Positions 1 through 7,926 of a stretch of 64,000 bases of DNA are shown in pieces. Made by a program: the position numbers and the translations under genes. Every line of letters starts with the position of its first letter. Positions within the stretch are counted from its first letter, which is position 1. The notes under the pieces were generated by a model, which did not search any database, was not told the DNA's origin, and saw only the letters and a list, made by a program, of their open reading frames with translations. Origin of the DNA: Sulfuricurvum kujiense DSM 16994 (GTDB lineage Bacteria; Campylobacterota; Campylobacteria; Campylobacterales; Sulfurimonadaceae); NCBI RefSeq assembly GCF_000183725.1, contig NC_014762.1, positions 1,116,001-1,180,000 on the forward strand, read 5' to 3'.

Positions 1-27
1 TAATCCTTAGTAATATAGTATGAATAC

Positions 28-56
28 TTGACAATAAGAAAAAGCTATATTAGAAT
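28..56 (+). promoter_or_regulatory. Sigma70-type promoter with adjoining palindrome
   Basis: TTGACA at 28-33 and TAGAAT at 51-56 are separated by exactly 17 bases, a near-consensus housekeeping promoter. It is followed by an AGGAGG ribosome binding site at 69-74 in front of the ATG at 80. The short palindrome AGTAT-GA-ATACT at 17-28 touches the -35 box. Because the second gene of the transcript is an Rrf2-type repressor, this palindrome could be its own operator; that link is inference. Confidence 0.6.
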
Positions 57-79
57 GGTGAAAAATTTAGGAGGAAACA

Positions 80-523
80 ATGGCTCAACAATGTCCTTTG
101 ATTTTTCGTCAGGTTGATGCAACCGTTGTTCGGATCAATACTCTCTTTGTAGTTCTCGGTATTATCGGATTCATGGTTACCTACAACACGTTGATCGTCT
201 CTTTTTTAATTGTCGATTTTTTTCTTCGTCTCTACGGGTACAAACAGTTCAGCCCTATTAACAGAGGCTCGTTGCTTATCCAGCAAAAGTTGTCACTGGG
301 CATTAAAATGGAAGATGCCGGTGCTAAGCGTTTAGCCGCATTTTTCGGGCTGGTATTCAGTATATTCTTGCTTGCCGGGACACTTTTGAATGCATATGCG
401 GCGGTAACGGTTATCGGAGGAATATTTCTTTTTTGTGCATCATTGGAGTTATTTTTCGGATATTGTGTTGCGTGTAAAATTTATTACATCGCCAAAAAAA
501 TCTATCCGAAATGGTTTGAGTAA
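80..523 (+). CDS. DUF4395 family membrane protein
   Basis: A 147-residue protein with about four hydrophobic segments (roughly residues 18-50, 83-105 and 106-126, the first long enough to cross twice). It resembles the DUF4395 family, whose function is not known. It keeps the family's N-terminal Cys-Pro pair (C5-P6) and a C-terminal Gly-Tyr-Cys-x-x-Cys motif near residue 130; the two cysteines could be a redox or metal site. The start is supported by AGGAGG at 69-74. Its stop overlaps the ATG of the following Rrf2-type regulator, so the two are translationally coupled. Family recognition is from memory of the motif pattern. Confidence 0.7.
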   Translation: MAQQCPLIFRQVDATVVRINTLFVVLGIIGFMVTYNTLIVSFLIVDFFLRLYGYKQFSPINRGSLLIQQKLSLGIKMEDAGAKRLAAFFGLVFSIFLLAGTLLNAYAAVTVIGGIFLFCASLELFFGYCVACKIYYIAKKIYPKWFE

Positions 524-927
524 TGGCGGCACTCTCATCCAAAGCGATTTACGGACTTGCCGCTATGCATGTGCTTGCCCATGCACCCCGTTCGCGAGCG
601 ATGCAGGTAAGAGAAATTTCGGCTATGACGCAGATATCGCACGGATATCTTGAACAGCTTCTTTCCATTTTACGCAGAAATAATCTCGTCAGCAGTATAC
701 GGGGTGCATCGGGAGGATACAAGCTTGCCCGTCTTGCACACGAAATCGAAGTCATTGAGATAATCGAAGCGTTAGAAGGGCCCTTTTACAAGATCGAAGG
801 AAATATCGGATCAAGCCTGATTTTAGAGTATTTTTGGAACGACATAGAAGAGAAGATGCGCACTCTTTTCAGTATGAAGCTTTCCGAACTTGACCAGGCA
901 TACCAGCCCCATTTTTATGAAATATGA
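523..927 (+). CDS. Rrf2 family transcriptional regulator without cluster cysteines
   Basis: A 134-residue Rrf2-family DNA-binding protein. The N-terminal winged helix is clear: an S-x-K-A-I-Y-G-L-A-A start, a recognition region around I-S-x-x-Y-L-E-Q-L-L, and the family's G-A-x-G-G-Y-x-L-A wing at about residues 60-68. The three cysteines that hold an Fe-S cluster in IscR, RsrR or NsrR are absent; the protein has no cysteine at all. It therefore more likely responds to a small molecule or a partner protein, as CymR does. Its ATG overlaps the stop of the DUF4395 gene (TAATG), so it probably regulates its own two-gene operon. Confidence 0.85.
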   Translation: MAALSSKAIYGLAAMHVLAHAPRSRAMQVREISAMTQISHGYLEQLLSILRRNNLVSSIRGASGGYKLARLAHEIEVIEIIEALEGPFYKIEGNIGSSLILEYFWNDIEEKMRTLFSMKLSELDQAYQPHFYEI

Positions 928-929
928 TT

Positions 930-1187
930 TTAGTATTGCTGTGTACGTTTTGATTCGATAAGCTTACGTTTTTCCATCATCATCAGCTCAATTTCATGGG
1001 CATTTTTACCGCTATAGACCTGCTCTACCCATAGATGGCTTTTTGCATTGACCTCTTCGTAAAAATCTTGGAGCGACGAACCTTTTTTAGTCGCTATTTG
1101 CGTTTTGTAAAAAGGCTCGACTCGAACTTTTTCTTTGGGTGCGGCATATTTTGCTAAAACCGCTTCGCTTGTTTTATTGATTCGCAT
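930..1187 (-). CDS. Small hypothetical protein, flgM-like size
   Basis: The reading frame is open to 1280, but the likely start is the ATG at 1185-1187. The longer form would begin two bases from the divergent cheB start and leave no room for a promoter. The product is then about 85 residues, hydrophilic and Lys/Glu rich, with no signal peptide or membrane segment. The C-terminal half (H-E-I-E-L-M-M-M-E-K-R) looks helical. I do not recognise the family. It ends three bases after the Rrf2 gene and converges with it. It sits beside chemotaxis genes, so a motility-related role is possible but unproven. Confidence 0.5.
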   Translation of the reverse strand: MRINKTSEAVLAKYAAPKEKVRVEPFYKTQIATKKGSSLQDFYEEVNAKSHLWVEQVYSGKNAHEIELMMMEKRKLIESKRTQQY

Positions 1188-1281
1188 ACTGTTCTCATTT
1201 TGTTTGAATACAATCATGCAAGCAAATACCGTACCTAAATTTTGGTATTCCAAGTGCGGATTTATCGTGTAAAATAGCATT

Positions 1282-1860
1282 ATGAATATATCATCATTAA
1301 TCCTTATCGGAGCATCAACAGGCGGTCCGGGTCGAATTTATTCGATTCTTTCGGCATTGGAGAGTCATTTTGTCGGCTCTGTCGTCATAGCGCAGCATAT
1401 GAGCGCTCCGTTTATCCCCAGTTTTATCAATCAGCTTCAATCTATCGTTTCGCTTCCTATCATTTCTGTCAATGAACCTCAAAAGATAAAACGAGCGCAT
1501 ATTTATGTCTGCTCCGTTACGTCCGAGTTGGTTCTTAAAGGCGGCGAAGTATGGATTGAACCGATGGAAGAGGGTGATTACCCCTATAATCCTCAAATCG
1601 ATCGGTTATTCGCATCCGCATCGTCTCTCCCCGCATCTATGAGACGCTTAGGGATTATTTTGACCGGAATCGGTGATGACGGTGCCCTCGGTGCCTTGTC
1701 TCTTTATGAATCAGGCGGAGAATGCCTTTTTGAAAGTGAAGAAAGTTCTATCGTATACGGGATGCCGCGGCGTGCTAAAGAGCTGGTAAGCAATGCGCAT
1801 GTCGCGGGAATCGTAGAGATAATAGAGCGGATCAAAGATTTCGGAGGGTGCCGTGTTTAG
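1282..1860 (+). CDS. cheB: CheB methylesterase, receiver-less
   Basis: Protein-glutamate methylesterase/glutaminase that removes methyl groups from chemoreceptors during adaptation. The 192 residues comprise only the catalytic domain. The triad is visible as S12 in G-A-S-T-G-G, H39 in A-Q-H-M, and D133 in T-G-I-G-D-D-G. The N-terminal response-regulator domain of enterobacterial CheB is missing, as known for Campylobacter and Helicobacter relatives, so CheA phosphorylation cannot control it in the usual way. The 3' end overlaps cheR by 8 bases, so CheR and CheB are made together. Confidence 0.93.
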   Translation: MNISSLILIGASTGGPGRIYSILSALESHFVGSVVIAQHMSAPFIPSFINQLQSIVSLPIISVNEPQKIKRAHIYVCSVTSELVLKGGEVWIEPMEEGDYPYNPQIDRLFASASSLPASMRRLGIILTGIGDDGALGALSLYESGGECLFESEESSIVYGMPRRAKELVSNAHVAGIVEIIERIKDFGGCRV

Positions 1861-2692
1861 CTGGTTCAAATCGAATAAAACCCCCGAGCCTCAAGAGAAA
1901 ACGGTTAAACCCGTGGAACACTTTGATAATCCGCAAGCGGTATTGGCAAAGTTTACCGCTATTACCGGGATCCATTTTAATCATAAAGAGGCGATTACCG
2001 CTTCTAAACTTATCCACTTTTGCCGAAATCACAATCTTAGTTCGTTTGAGGAACTCGATTTTCGTCTCGGAAACGATCGTCATATTCTTGAAGCATTGAT
2101 TAATTTGCTGACCGTCAATGAAACCTATTTTTTCAGGGAATCCCGACAAATCTATTTTTTAACGGAGAGAGTCGTTCGGAATCACGATAATGTCCGTATT
2201 CTATGTGCCCCCGGCTCGACCGGCGAAGAGCCTTACTCCATTGCGATGGCTTTACTCGATGCGGGTGTTTTTCCGAATCGCATCGATATCGTTTCGTTGG
2301 ATATTAACAGTGATGTCAGCACCATAGCCAAAGAAGGGCGGTACAATGCCAGGTCTTTGCATAAAACCCCTCTTTCCGTTCAACAGAAATATTTTGTACA
2401 AGAGGAAGATTTTTTTAAAATATCGGATGAAGTCAAGCGTCTGGTCACCTTTTATACGATCAATATTTTCGATGACCGTATTTTCGATCTGGGGCGGTTT
2501 GATACGATTTTTTCACGCAATATGCTGATCTATTTTGATGAGGCGACGGTTGTCAAGGCTGTTGAACGGCTCGGTCGGCTTGCCCGAAGCAAAGATTCAA
2601 TATTGTTTTTCGGACATGCCGATTTTGTCAATACGCCCGCTACTTTGCACGAGCATTATGAAGATGGGACGAAGTTTTATTCGGTAGGCTAA
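1853..2692 (+). CDS. cheR: CheR chemoreceptor methyltransferase
   Basis: S-adenosylmethionine-dependent glutamate methyltransferase for chemoreceptors, 279 residues. Recognisable parts are the N-terminal helical domain with N-E-T-Y-F-F-R-E (about residues 88-95), the SAM site C-A-P-G-S-T-G-E-E-P-Y-S (about 118-129) and F-S-R-N-M-L-I-Y-F (about 222-230). The start is GTG at 1853, preceded by GGAGGG at 1843-1848 and lying inside the last codons of cheB. The first 25 residues are a poorly conserved extension. The pair provides the adaptation arm of chemotaxis; CheA, CheW and CheY are not in the window. Confidence 0.93.
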   Translation: MFSWFKSNKTPEPQEKTVKPVEHFDNPQAVLAKFTAITGIHFNHKEAITASKLIHFCRNHNLSSFEELDFRLGNDRHILEALINLLTVNETYFFRESRQIYFLTERVVRNHDNVRILCAPGSTGEEPYSIAMALLDAGVFPNRIDIVSLDINSDVSTIAKEGRYNARSLHKTPLSVQQKYFVQEEDFFKISDEVKRLVTFYTINIFDDRIFDLGRFDTIFSRNMLIYFDEATVVKAVERLGRLARSKDSILFFGHADFVNTPATLHEHYEDGTKFYSVG

Positions 2693-3306
2693 AGCCCCTC
2701 ATTGAGCACATACCATAGCCGCTCTACTTCGTTGTCATCTAAAAAGAGGGTTGATGCACGGGTGTAGAGCCATTCAAACCCTTTCGGATTGATCGAGAGG
2801 GTGTGGGAACAGTTTTGGTGTGCGGGTAAAAATGCCCGTATCAGCGAAATATCGTTTTCGATGGGAAGATCGCAGAAGAAACAGTTCAATTCCCGATGCA
2901 GTCTCCCCTCATGATCGAGGATACGAATATACGATTCGATGGCTACCCGCTTGGGGTTTTGATCCTTCCACCTTGCCGATGCATCGTTTAGCAGATCGAA
3001 GTAAAAATTCCCTATCGATTCGGAATCTTTGAGATGGGGATGAAAAAGGGCGATAAACTGCTGCCACAGCCTCAGCCGCTCATATTCGCCCATCCATGAA
3101 AATCCCAGATGGATGACATCTTTCATACGCGGAATGGAAGATTTTAAAGAATATTCCGCTTCGTAGTCAATTTTGAATCCCATATTGATAGGGCTGTGGC
3201 GGGCTCCGTAGAAACGGTAAAGGGTCTGTAAGCTTTCCTCGGCTATGATACTGACAATCATATCTTCTTCGCGGGCACGGTTGAGTTTGATAATAAAGCC
3301 CTGCAT
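2689..3306 (-). CDS. recO: RecO-like recombination mediator
   Basis: A 205-residue protein resembling the short RecO of Campylobacterota. RecO helps RecR load RecA onto SSB-coated DNA. Visible features are the N-terminal OB-fold start Q-G-F-I-I-K with R-E-E-D-M-I-V, the Y-R-F-Y-G-A-R-H segment (about 31-38), and a C-terminal helical part with E-G-R-L-x-x-x-L-N-C-F-F-C (about 132-144). It is shorter than the roughly 240 residues of E. coli RecO. It converges with cheR, overlapping by 4 bases, and diverges from gltB. Recognition rests on overall resemblance. Confidence 0.75.
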   Translation of the reverse strand: MQGFIIKLNRAREEDMIVSIIAEESLQTLYRFYGARHSPINMGFKIDYEAEYSLKSSIPRMKDVIHLGFSWMGEYERLRLWQQFIALFHPHLKDSESIGNFYFDLLNDASARWKDQNPKRVAIESYIRILDHEGRLHRELNCFFCDLPIENDISLIRAFLPAHQNCSHTLSINPKGFEWLYTRASTLFLDDNEVERLWYVLNEGL

Positions 3307-3369
3307 TTTTAGTTCTACTTTTACACGTTTCTTTTTAAATTATTCGTTACTTCCTATTATTTTAACCTT

Positions 3370-3432
3370 TTTTAACCTGACTATTGTTAAAATAAGAAAA
3401 TTTCATCTCCCTTTAAACTACTTATGTTTAAA
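3370..3432. promoter_or_regulatory. Two stacked inverted repeats in the recO-gltB promoter region
   Basis: TTTTAAC at 3370-3376 is the inverse of GTTAAAA at 3386-3392 (9-base spacer), and TTTAAAC at 3412-3418 is the inverse of GTTTAAA at 3426-3432 (7-base spacer). The two repeats have nearly the same half-site and their centres lie about 41 bases (four helical turns) apart, in the divergent recO-gltB intergenic region. This would suit a dimeric regulator of glutamate synthase, but the AT-rich sequence makes chance repeats possible. Confidence 0.35.
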
Positions 3433-3487
3433 AAGAGATTAAAAAATAACAATTTGCCGAAATTTTTGGTGAAAGGTGACGATTAGA

Positions 3488-6400
3488 GTGGAATACCAAG
3501 ACCTATTACGATCATTTAAAGATAACTGCGGATTCGGTTTGATTGCAAACATCAAAAACCGTCCTTCGCATGAAAATTTAGAAAATGCTATTACTGCGCT
3601 CGAGAGAATGATGCACCGCGGAGCGGTAGCAGCCGACGGAAAGACGGGGGACGGAAGCGGATTGCTCCTTTCCCTTCCTCACGAATTTATGCGTACCTGC
3701 GCTTCGGAAGCGGGGGTTGAACTCCCTGAAATGTACGCGGTTGCCGTAGTTTTTACCCGTGATGCCTCAACATTAGCGCGCTTTGAGCAAATTTGTGTTG
3801 CCAATGATCTTAAAGTGGTCCTGAACCGACGTGTACCGGTTGATACCAACGCTCTTGGAGAGCAGGCTCTTGCAACGTTGCCGGAAATTCACCATATTTT
3901 TATTACCGCGAACTCTTTGATGGCAAGCCAGCGTTTTGATGCATTATTGTATTTGAGCCGAAAAGAGATCGAGCATGCTCTTGTGGATGATCAAGATTTT
4001 TACATCGCATCGATGAGCTCACGTGTCGTTTCGTATAAAGGTTTGATTATGCCGACGCATATCAAAGAATTTTATACCGATTTGCAAAACGAAAATTTCA
4101 AAATCTCTTTTGCCCTTTTCCATCAGCGTTTCTCTACCAATACCCTTCCAAAATGGCGTTTGGCTCAACCGTTCCGTGCGGTTGCCCATAACGGTGAGAT
4201 CAACTCGGTTGAGGCGAACCGCTTCAACGTAGCGGTTAAATCCGAATCGATCAAAAGTGAAGTATTTACCGACGAAGAGATCGCACGCCTTCTCCCGATC
4301 CTTCAGCCGGGCGGATCGGACAGTGCGAGTGCCGATAACTTTTTCGAGTTTTTGATCATCAACGGAATGGATTTCTTTAAAGCGGCGCGTGCCGTTATCC
4401 CCGCTCCGTGGCAAAATGCCCCGCATATGGACCCGCAGCTGAGAGCGTTTTACGAATACCACTCTACCGTTTTCGAAGCATGGGACGGCCCTGCGGCATT
4501 CTCACTGACGGATGGCCGCTATATCGGATGTGTACTGGATCGTAACGGTCTTCGCCCGTCCAAATATATCATTACAAAAGATGATACCCTCTTAATCGCA
4601 AGCGAATACGGTGTTATCGATATCCCCGAAGATCAGATTAAAGAGCGCGGACGTTTGCAGTCAGGCCAAATGATCGGTTTGGATCTTAAATTCGGAAAAG
4701 TGCTTAAAGACGAAGATATCAACCAGTATCTCAAATCGTCCAACCCGTATATGAAATGGCTCAACGACCATATGATCTACCTTCAGGAACATGTGGAAGA
4801 GCAATATTCTACCCGTTGTGAATACGACACAAACAATTTGATCGAGCGTCAGCGCTATTTCAACATTACCCAAGAGGTGGTTGAACAGGTGATCGAACCG
4901 ATGATGCGAGACGGAAAAGAAGCGGTCGGATCGATGGGGGATGATACTCCGTTGGCGGCGTTCAGTACCGTACAACGCAACTTCTCCGATTATTTCAAAC
5001 AGCGTTTTGCTCAAGTTACGAATCCGCCGATCGACCCGATACGCGAAAAAGTGGTGATGAGTCTCAACACCGGATTCGGAGAAACGCACAATATTCTCGA
5101 TGAGATTCCGTCGCATGCGAACCGTCTCAAAGCGATTTCACCGATTATCGTCCGTGAAAAACTTGATGTTCTCAAATCGTTCGGAGATAAAAAATCGCCG
5201 CGATATCAATCGTTTTATTCCAATCAAGAGTTCTCAACCGCTTACAGCGGTGCACTGAAGCCGGCGCTTGAAGCGTTGGTTGAAAAAGTGATTAAAGCAG
5301 TCCGCGAAGAGGGTGTCCGTATCGTTATCCTGGATGACAGCGGTTTTGACAAAGAGCACAAAGCGATCCCGATGCTAATGGCGGTAGGGCGTATCAGCCG
5401 TGCGTTGCTGGATGCAAAAATCCGCCATTTGGCTTCTATCGTCGCCTGTACCTCTGAGGTGATCGATTCTCACGGAGCGGCGACCTTGATCGCGTACGGT
5501 GCAAGCGCCGTTTATCCGAGCCTATTGTTTGCAACCGTAGCGGCACGTGCCGAGAACAGCGTCAATGATGTGAACTGTTCCGAAGCGTTTAAATCGGTCC
5601 ATCATGCCCTCAATGCGGGACTTCTTAAAATCATGTCGAAAATGGGGATTGCAACGATCGCATCGTATCGCAATTCAGGACTTTTCGATGTTATGGGTCT
5701 TAGTAAAGAGATTGTTCATGAGTGTTTCGGAGAATCGTATGTGATGATTCCGGGACTCACCTATGAGGATATCGACGCACGACTGGATCGCAATCACAAA
5801 GATGCGTTTGAAGTGGGCGGATTTAATAAAATATTCCCGCTTAAAATAGGGGGATACTACAAATTCTACAACGGTCAGGAACACCACGATTTCAGTCCGG
5901 ATGTGATCCATGCGATTCACCGTGTTTCCAAAACCGGTAAGCGCGAAGATTTTGATAAGCTCAGTGCATTGGTTAACGGCCGCGGACAAAAATTCATCCG
6001 TGACTTTTTTGAGTTTAAATCTGACCGTTCTCCGATCGATATCAGCGAAGTGGAACCGAAAGAGGCAATTTTCAAACGGTTTGCCTCGGCTGCAATGTCG
6101 CTCGGATCAATCTCACCGGAAGCACATGAGTGTTTGGCGGTAGCGATGAATACCATTGGTGCACAAAGCAACTCGGGTGAGGGCGGTGAAGATGCGGCAC
6201 GTTTCGGAACGCTCAAAAACTCGAAAATCAAACAGGTAGCATCAGGACGTTTCGGGGTTACTCCGGCGTATCTGCGCTCAGCCGAAGAGATTCAGATCAA
6301 AGTAGCCCAAGGGGCAAAACCGGGTGAGGGCGGACAGCTTCCGGGTCATAAAGTCAGCGGCCTGATCGCGCGTCTTCGTTACACGATGCCGGGCGTAACC

Positions 6401-7921
6401 TTGATTTCACCTCCACCGCACCACGATATTTATTCGATCGAGGATTTGGCGCAGCTGATTTTCGATATGAAACAGGTCAATCCGAATGCGAAAGTGGCGG
6501 TTAAACTCGTCTCTTCCGCAGGTGTCGGAACGATTGCGGCGGGTGTTGCTAAAGCGTATGCCGACAAGATCATTATCTCCGGCGGTGACGGCGGAACGGG
6601 TGCGGCTCCACTTACCTCGATCAAATTTGCGGGGAATCCGTGGGAACTCGGGCTTTCCGAAGCGCATAACGCATTGAAAGTCAACAATCTTCGCGGATTG
6701 GTTCACGTTCAAACCGACGGCGGACTCAAAACGGGTCAGGATATCGTTAAAGCGGCATTGTTGGGTGCGGAGAGTTATGCGTTCGGTACGGGAGCATTGA
6801 CCATCATCGGATGTAAAATGCTCCGTATCTGTCACGTTAATAAATGTTCGGTCGGAATTGCGACTCAAAACGAAAAATTGCGAAGCGAGTATTTCAACGG
6901 AACGGTTGAACAATTGATCAACTATTTCACCTATTTAGCCGAAGATGTCCGTAAAATCATGGCTCAGCTCGGGTATAAAACGATCGAAGAACTGGTCGGG
7001 CGCAGCGACTTGCTACGCGTTATCGATACCGAATTTGCACAAAAATTCGATTTCAGTTCGGTGTTGCACCGCGAAGAAGGTTTCAATACCTGCCAAAGCG
7101 CTTCAAATGAGCCGTTTGATTCCAACGAGTTTGAAAAAGAGGTTCTCGCTGAGGCGATGGATGCGATCAAAAATCCGGAACGTCCGATCCGAATCGTCCG
7201 TGACATCTGCAATCTCAACCGCAGTTTCGGTGCCCGAATCAGCGGTGAAATCGCCCATTACTACGGTGATGGCGGACTTAAATCCGATACGATCCGTATT
7301 GATTTAAAAGGGATTGCGGGTCAGGCCCTCGGGGCTTTCTTGATCAACGGTGTCTCAATCCGTCTTGAGGGTGTGGCGAATGACTACATCGGTAAAGGGA
7401 TGCACGGCGGTAAAATCGTGATCAAATCGAAAAACCAGGGTGAGCGCTTCAGTGCCGGCGGAAATACGTGTCTTTACGGTGCGACGGGCGGTAAACTCTT
7501 TATTGCCGGTTCGGTCGGCGAACGTTTCGCGGTACGTAACTCGGGTGCTCTTGCAATAGTCGAGGGGACCGGAGACAATGCGTGTGAATACATGACCGGC
7601 GGTGTTGCCGTGATCCTCGGTAAAACGGGTATCAACTTCGGTGCGGGTATGACGGGCGGTTTTGCGTTCGTATACGATCAAGACCACAGTTTTGTCGAAA
7701 ACGTCAACCGTGAGTTGATCGATGCGCTCCGTATCGATACTGATGATGGGGATGAAGCACGCCACTATCTCAAACGTTTGTTAAAAGAGTATGTAGCAGA
7801 GACCGAGAGCGAAATGGCCCAGGAGCTGCTTAAAAACTTCCGTGTTGAAATCCGAAATTTCTGGCTTGTTCGCCCGAAAAACTTAACCAAATTGCCACTC
7901 AATCCGGATAAAGGGGACTAA
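3488..7921 (+). CDS. gltB: Glutamate synthase large subunit
   Basis: Large subunit of NADPH-dependent glutamate synthase, which makes two glutamates from glutamine and 2-oxoglutarate. The order is: a class II glutamine amidotransferase domain beginning at Cys (C-G-F-G-L-I, exposed after removal of a short propeptide); a central domain; the FMN/2-oxoglutarate synthase domain; the [3Fe-4S] cysteines in C-K-M-L-R-I-C-H-V-N-K-C near residue 1110; and the C-terminal glycine-rich beta helix. A GTG at 3476 also opens the frame. The GTG at 3488 is preferred because AAAGGTGA (3472-3479) lies 8 bases before it and the propeptide is then 13 residues. It is followed by gltD after 5 bases. Confidence 0.96.
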   Translation: MEYQDLLRSFKDNCGFGLIANIKNRPSHENLENAITALERMMHRGAVAADGKTGDGSGLLLSLPHEFMRTCASEAGVELPEMYAVAVVFTRDASTLARFEQICVANDLKVVLNRRVPVDTNALGEQALATLPEIHHIFITANSLMASQRFDALLYLSRKEIEHALVDDQDFYIASMSSRVVSYKGLIMPTHIKEFYTDLQNENFKISFALFHQRFSTNTLPKWRLAQPFRAVAHNGEINSVEANRFNVAVKSESIKSEVFTDEEIARLLPILQPGGSDSASADNFFEFLIINGMDFFKAARAVIPAPWQNAPHMDPQLRAFYEYHSTVFEAWDGPAAFSLTDGRYIGCVLDRNGLRPSKYIITKDDTLLIASEYGVIDIPEDQIKERGRLQSGQMIGLDLKFGKVLKDEDINQYLKSSNPYMKWLNDHMIYLQEHVEEQYSTRCEYDTNNLIERQRYFNITQEVVEQVIEPMMRDGKEAVGSMGDDTPLAAFSTVQRNFSDYFKQRFAQVTNPPIDPIREKVVMSLNTGFGETHNILDEIPSHANRLKAISPIIVREKLDVLKSFGDKKSPRYQSFYSNQEFSTAYSGALKPALEALVEKVIKAVREEGVRIVILDDSGFDKEHKAIPMLMAVGRISRALLDAKIRHLASIVACTSEVIDSHGAATLIAYGASAVYPSLLFATVAARAENSVNDVNCSEAFKSVHHALNAGLLKIMSKMGIATIASYRNSGLFDVMGLSKEIVHECFGESYVMIPGLTYEDIDARLDRNHKDAFEVGGFNKIFPLKIGGYYKFYNGQEHHDFSPDVIHAIHRVSKTGKREDFDKLSALVNGRGQKFIRDFFEFKSDRSPIDISEVEPKEAIFKRFASAAMSLGSISPEAHECLAVAMNTIGAQSNSGEGGEDAARFGTLKNSKIKQVASGRFGVTPAYLRSAEEIQIKVAQGAKPGEGGQLPGHKVSGLIARLRYTMPGVTLISPPPHHDIYSIEDLAQLIFDMKQVNPNAKVAVKLVSSAGVGTIAAGVAKAYADKIIISGGDGGTGAAPLTSIKFAGNPWELGLSEAHNALKVNNLRGLVHVQTDGGLKTGQDIVKAALLGAESYAFGTGALTIIGCKMLRICHVNKCSVGIATQNEKLRSEYFNGTVEQLINYFTYLAEDVRKIMAQLGYKTIEELVGRSDLLRVIDTEFAQKFDFSSVLHREEGFNTCQSASNEPFDSNEFEKEVLAEAMDAIKNPERPIRIVRDICNLNRSFGARISGEIAHYYGDGGLKSDTIRIDLKGIAGQALGAFLINGVSIRLEGVANDYIGKGMHGGKIVIKSKNQGERFSAGGNTCLYGATGGKLFIAGSVGERFAVRNSGALAIVEGTGDNACEYMTGGVAVILGKTGINFGAGMTGGFAFVYDQDHSFVENVNRELIDALRIDTDDGDEARHYLKRLLKEYVAETESEMAQELLKNFRVEIRNFWLVRPKNLTKLPLNPDKGD

Positions 7922-7926
7922 GAAAT

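Noticed and set aside
1188-1280. Upstream extension of the small hypothetical protein to 1280
   Set aside because: It would begin two bases from the divergent cheB start and leave no promoter space; the ATG at 1187 fits better.
4019-6913. Several long antisense frames within gltB
   Set aside because: They follow from high-quality coding sequence on the other strand, with no ribosome binding sites or family resemblance.
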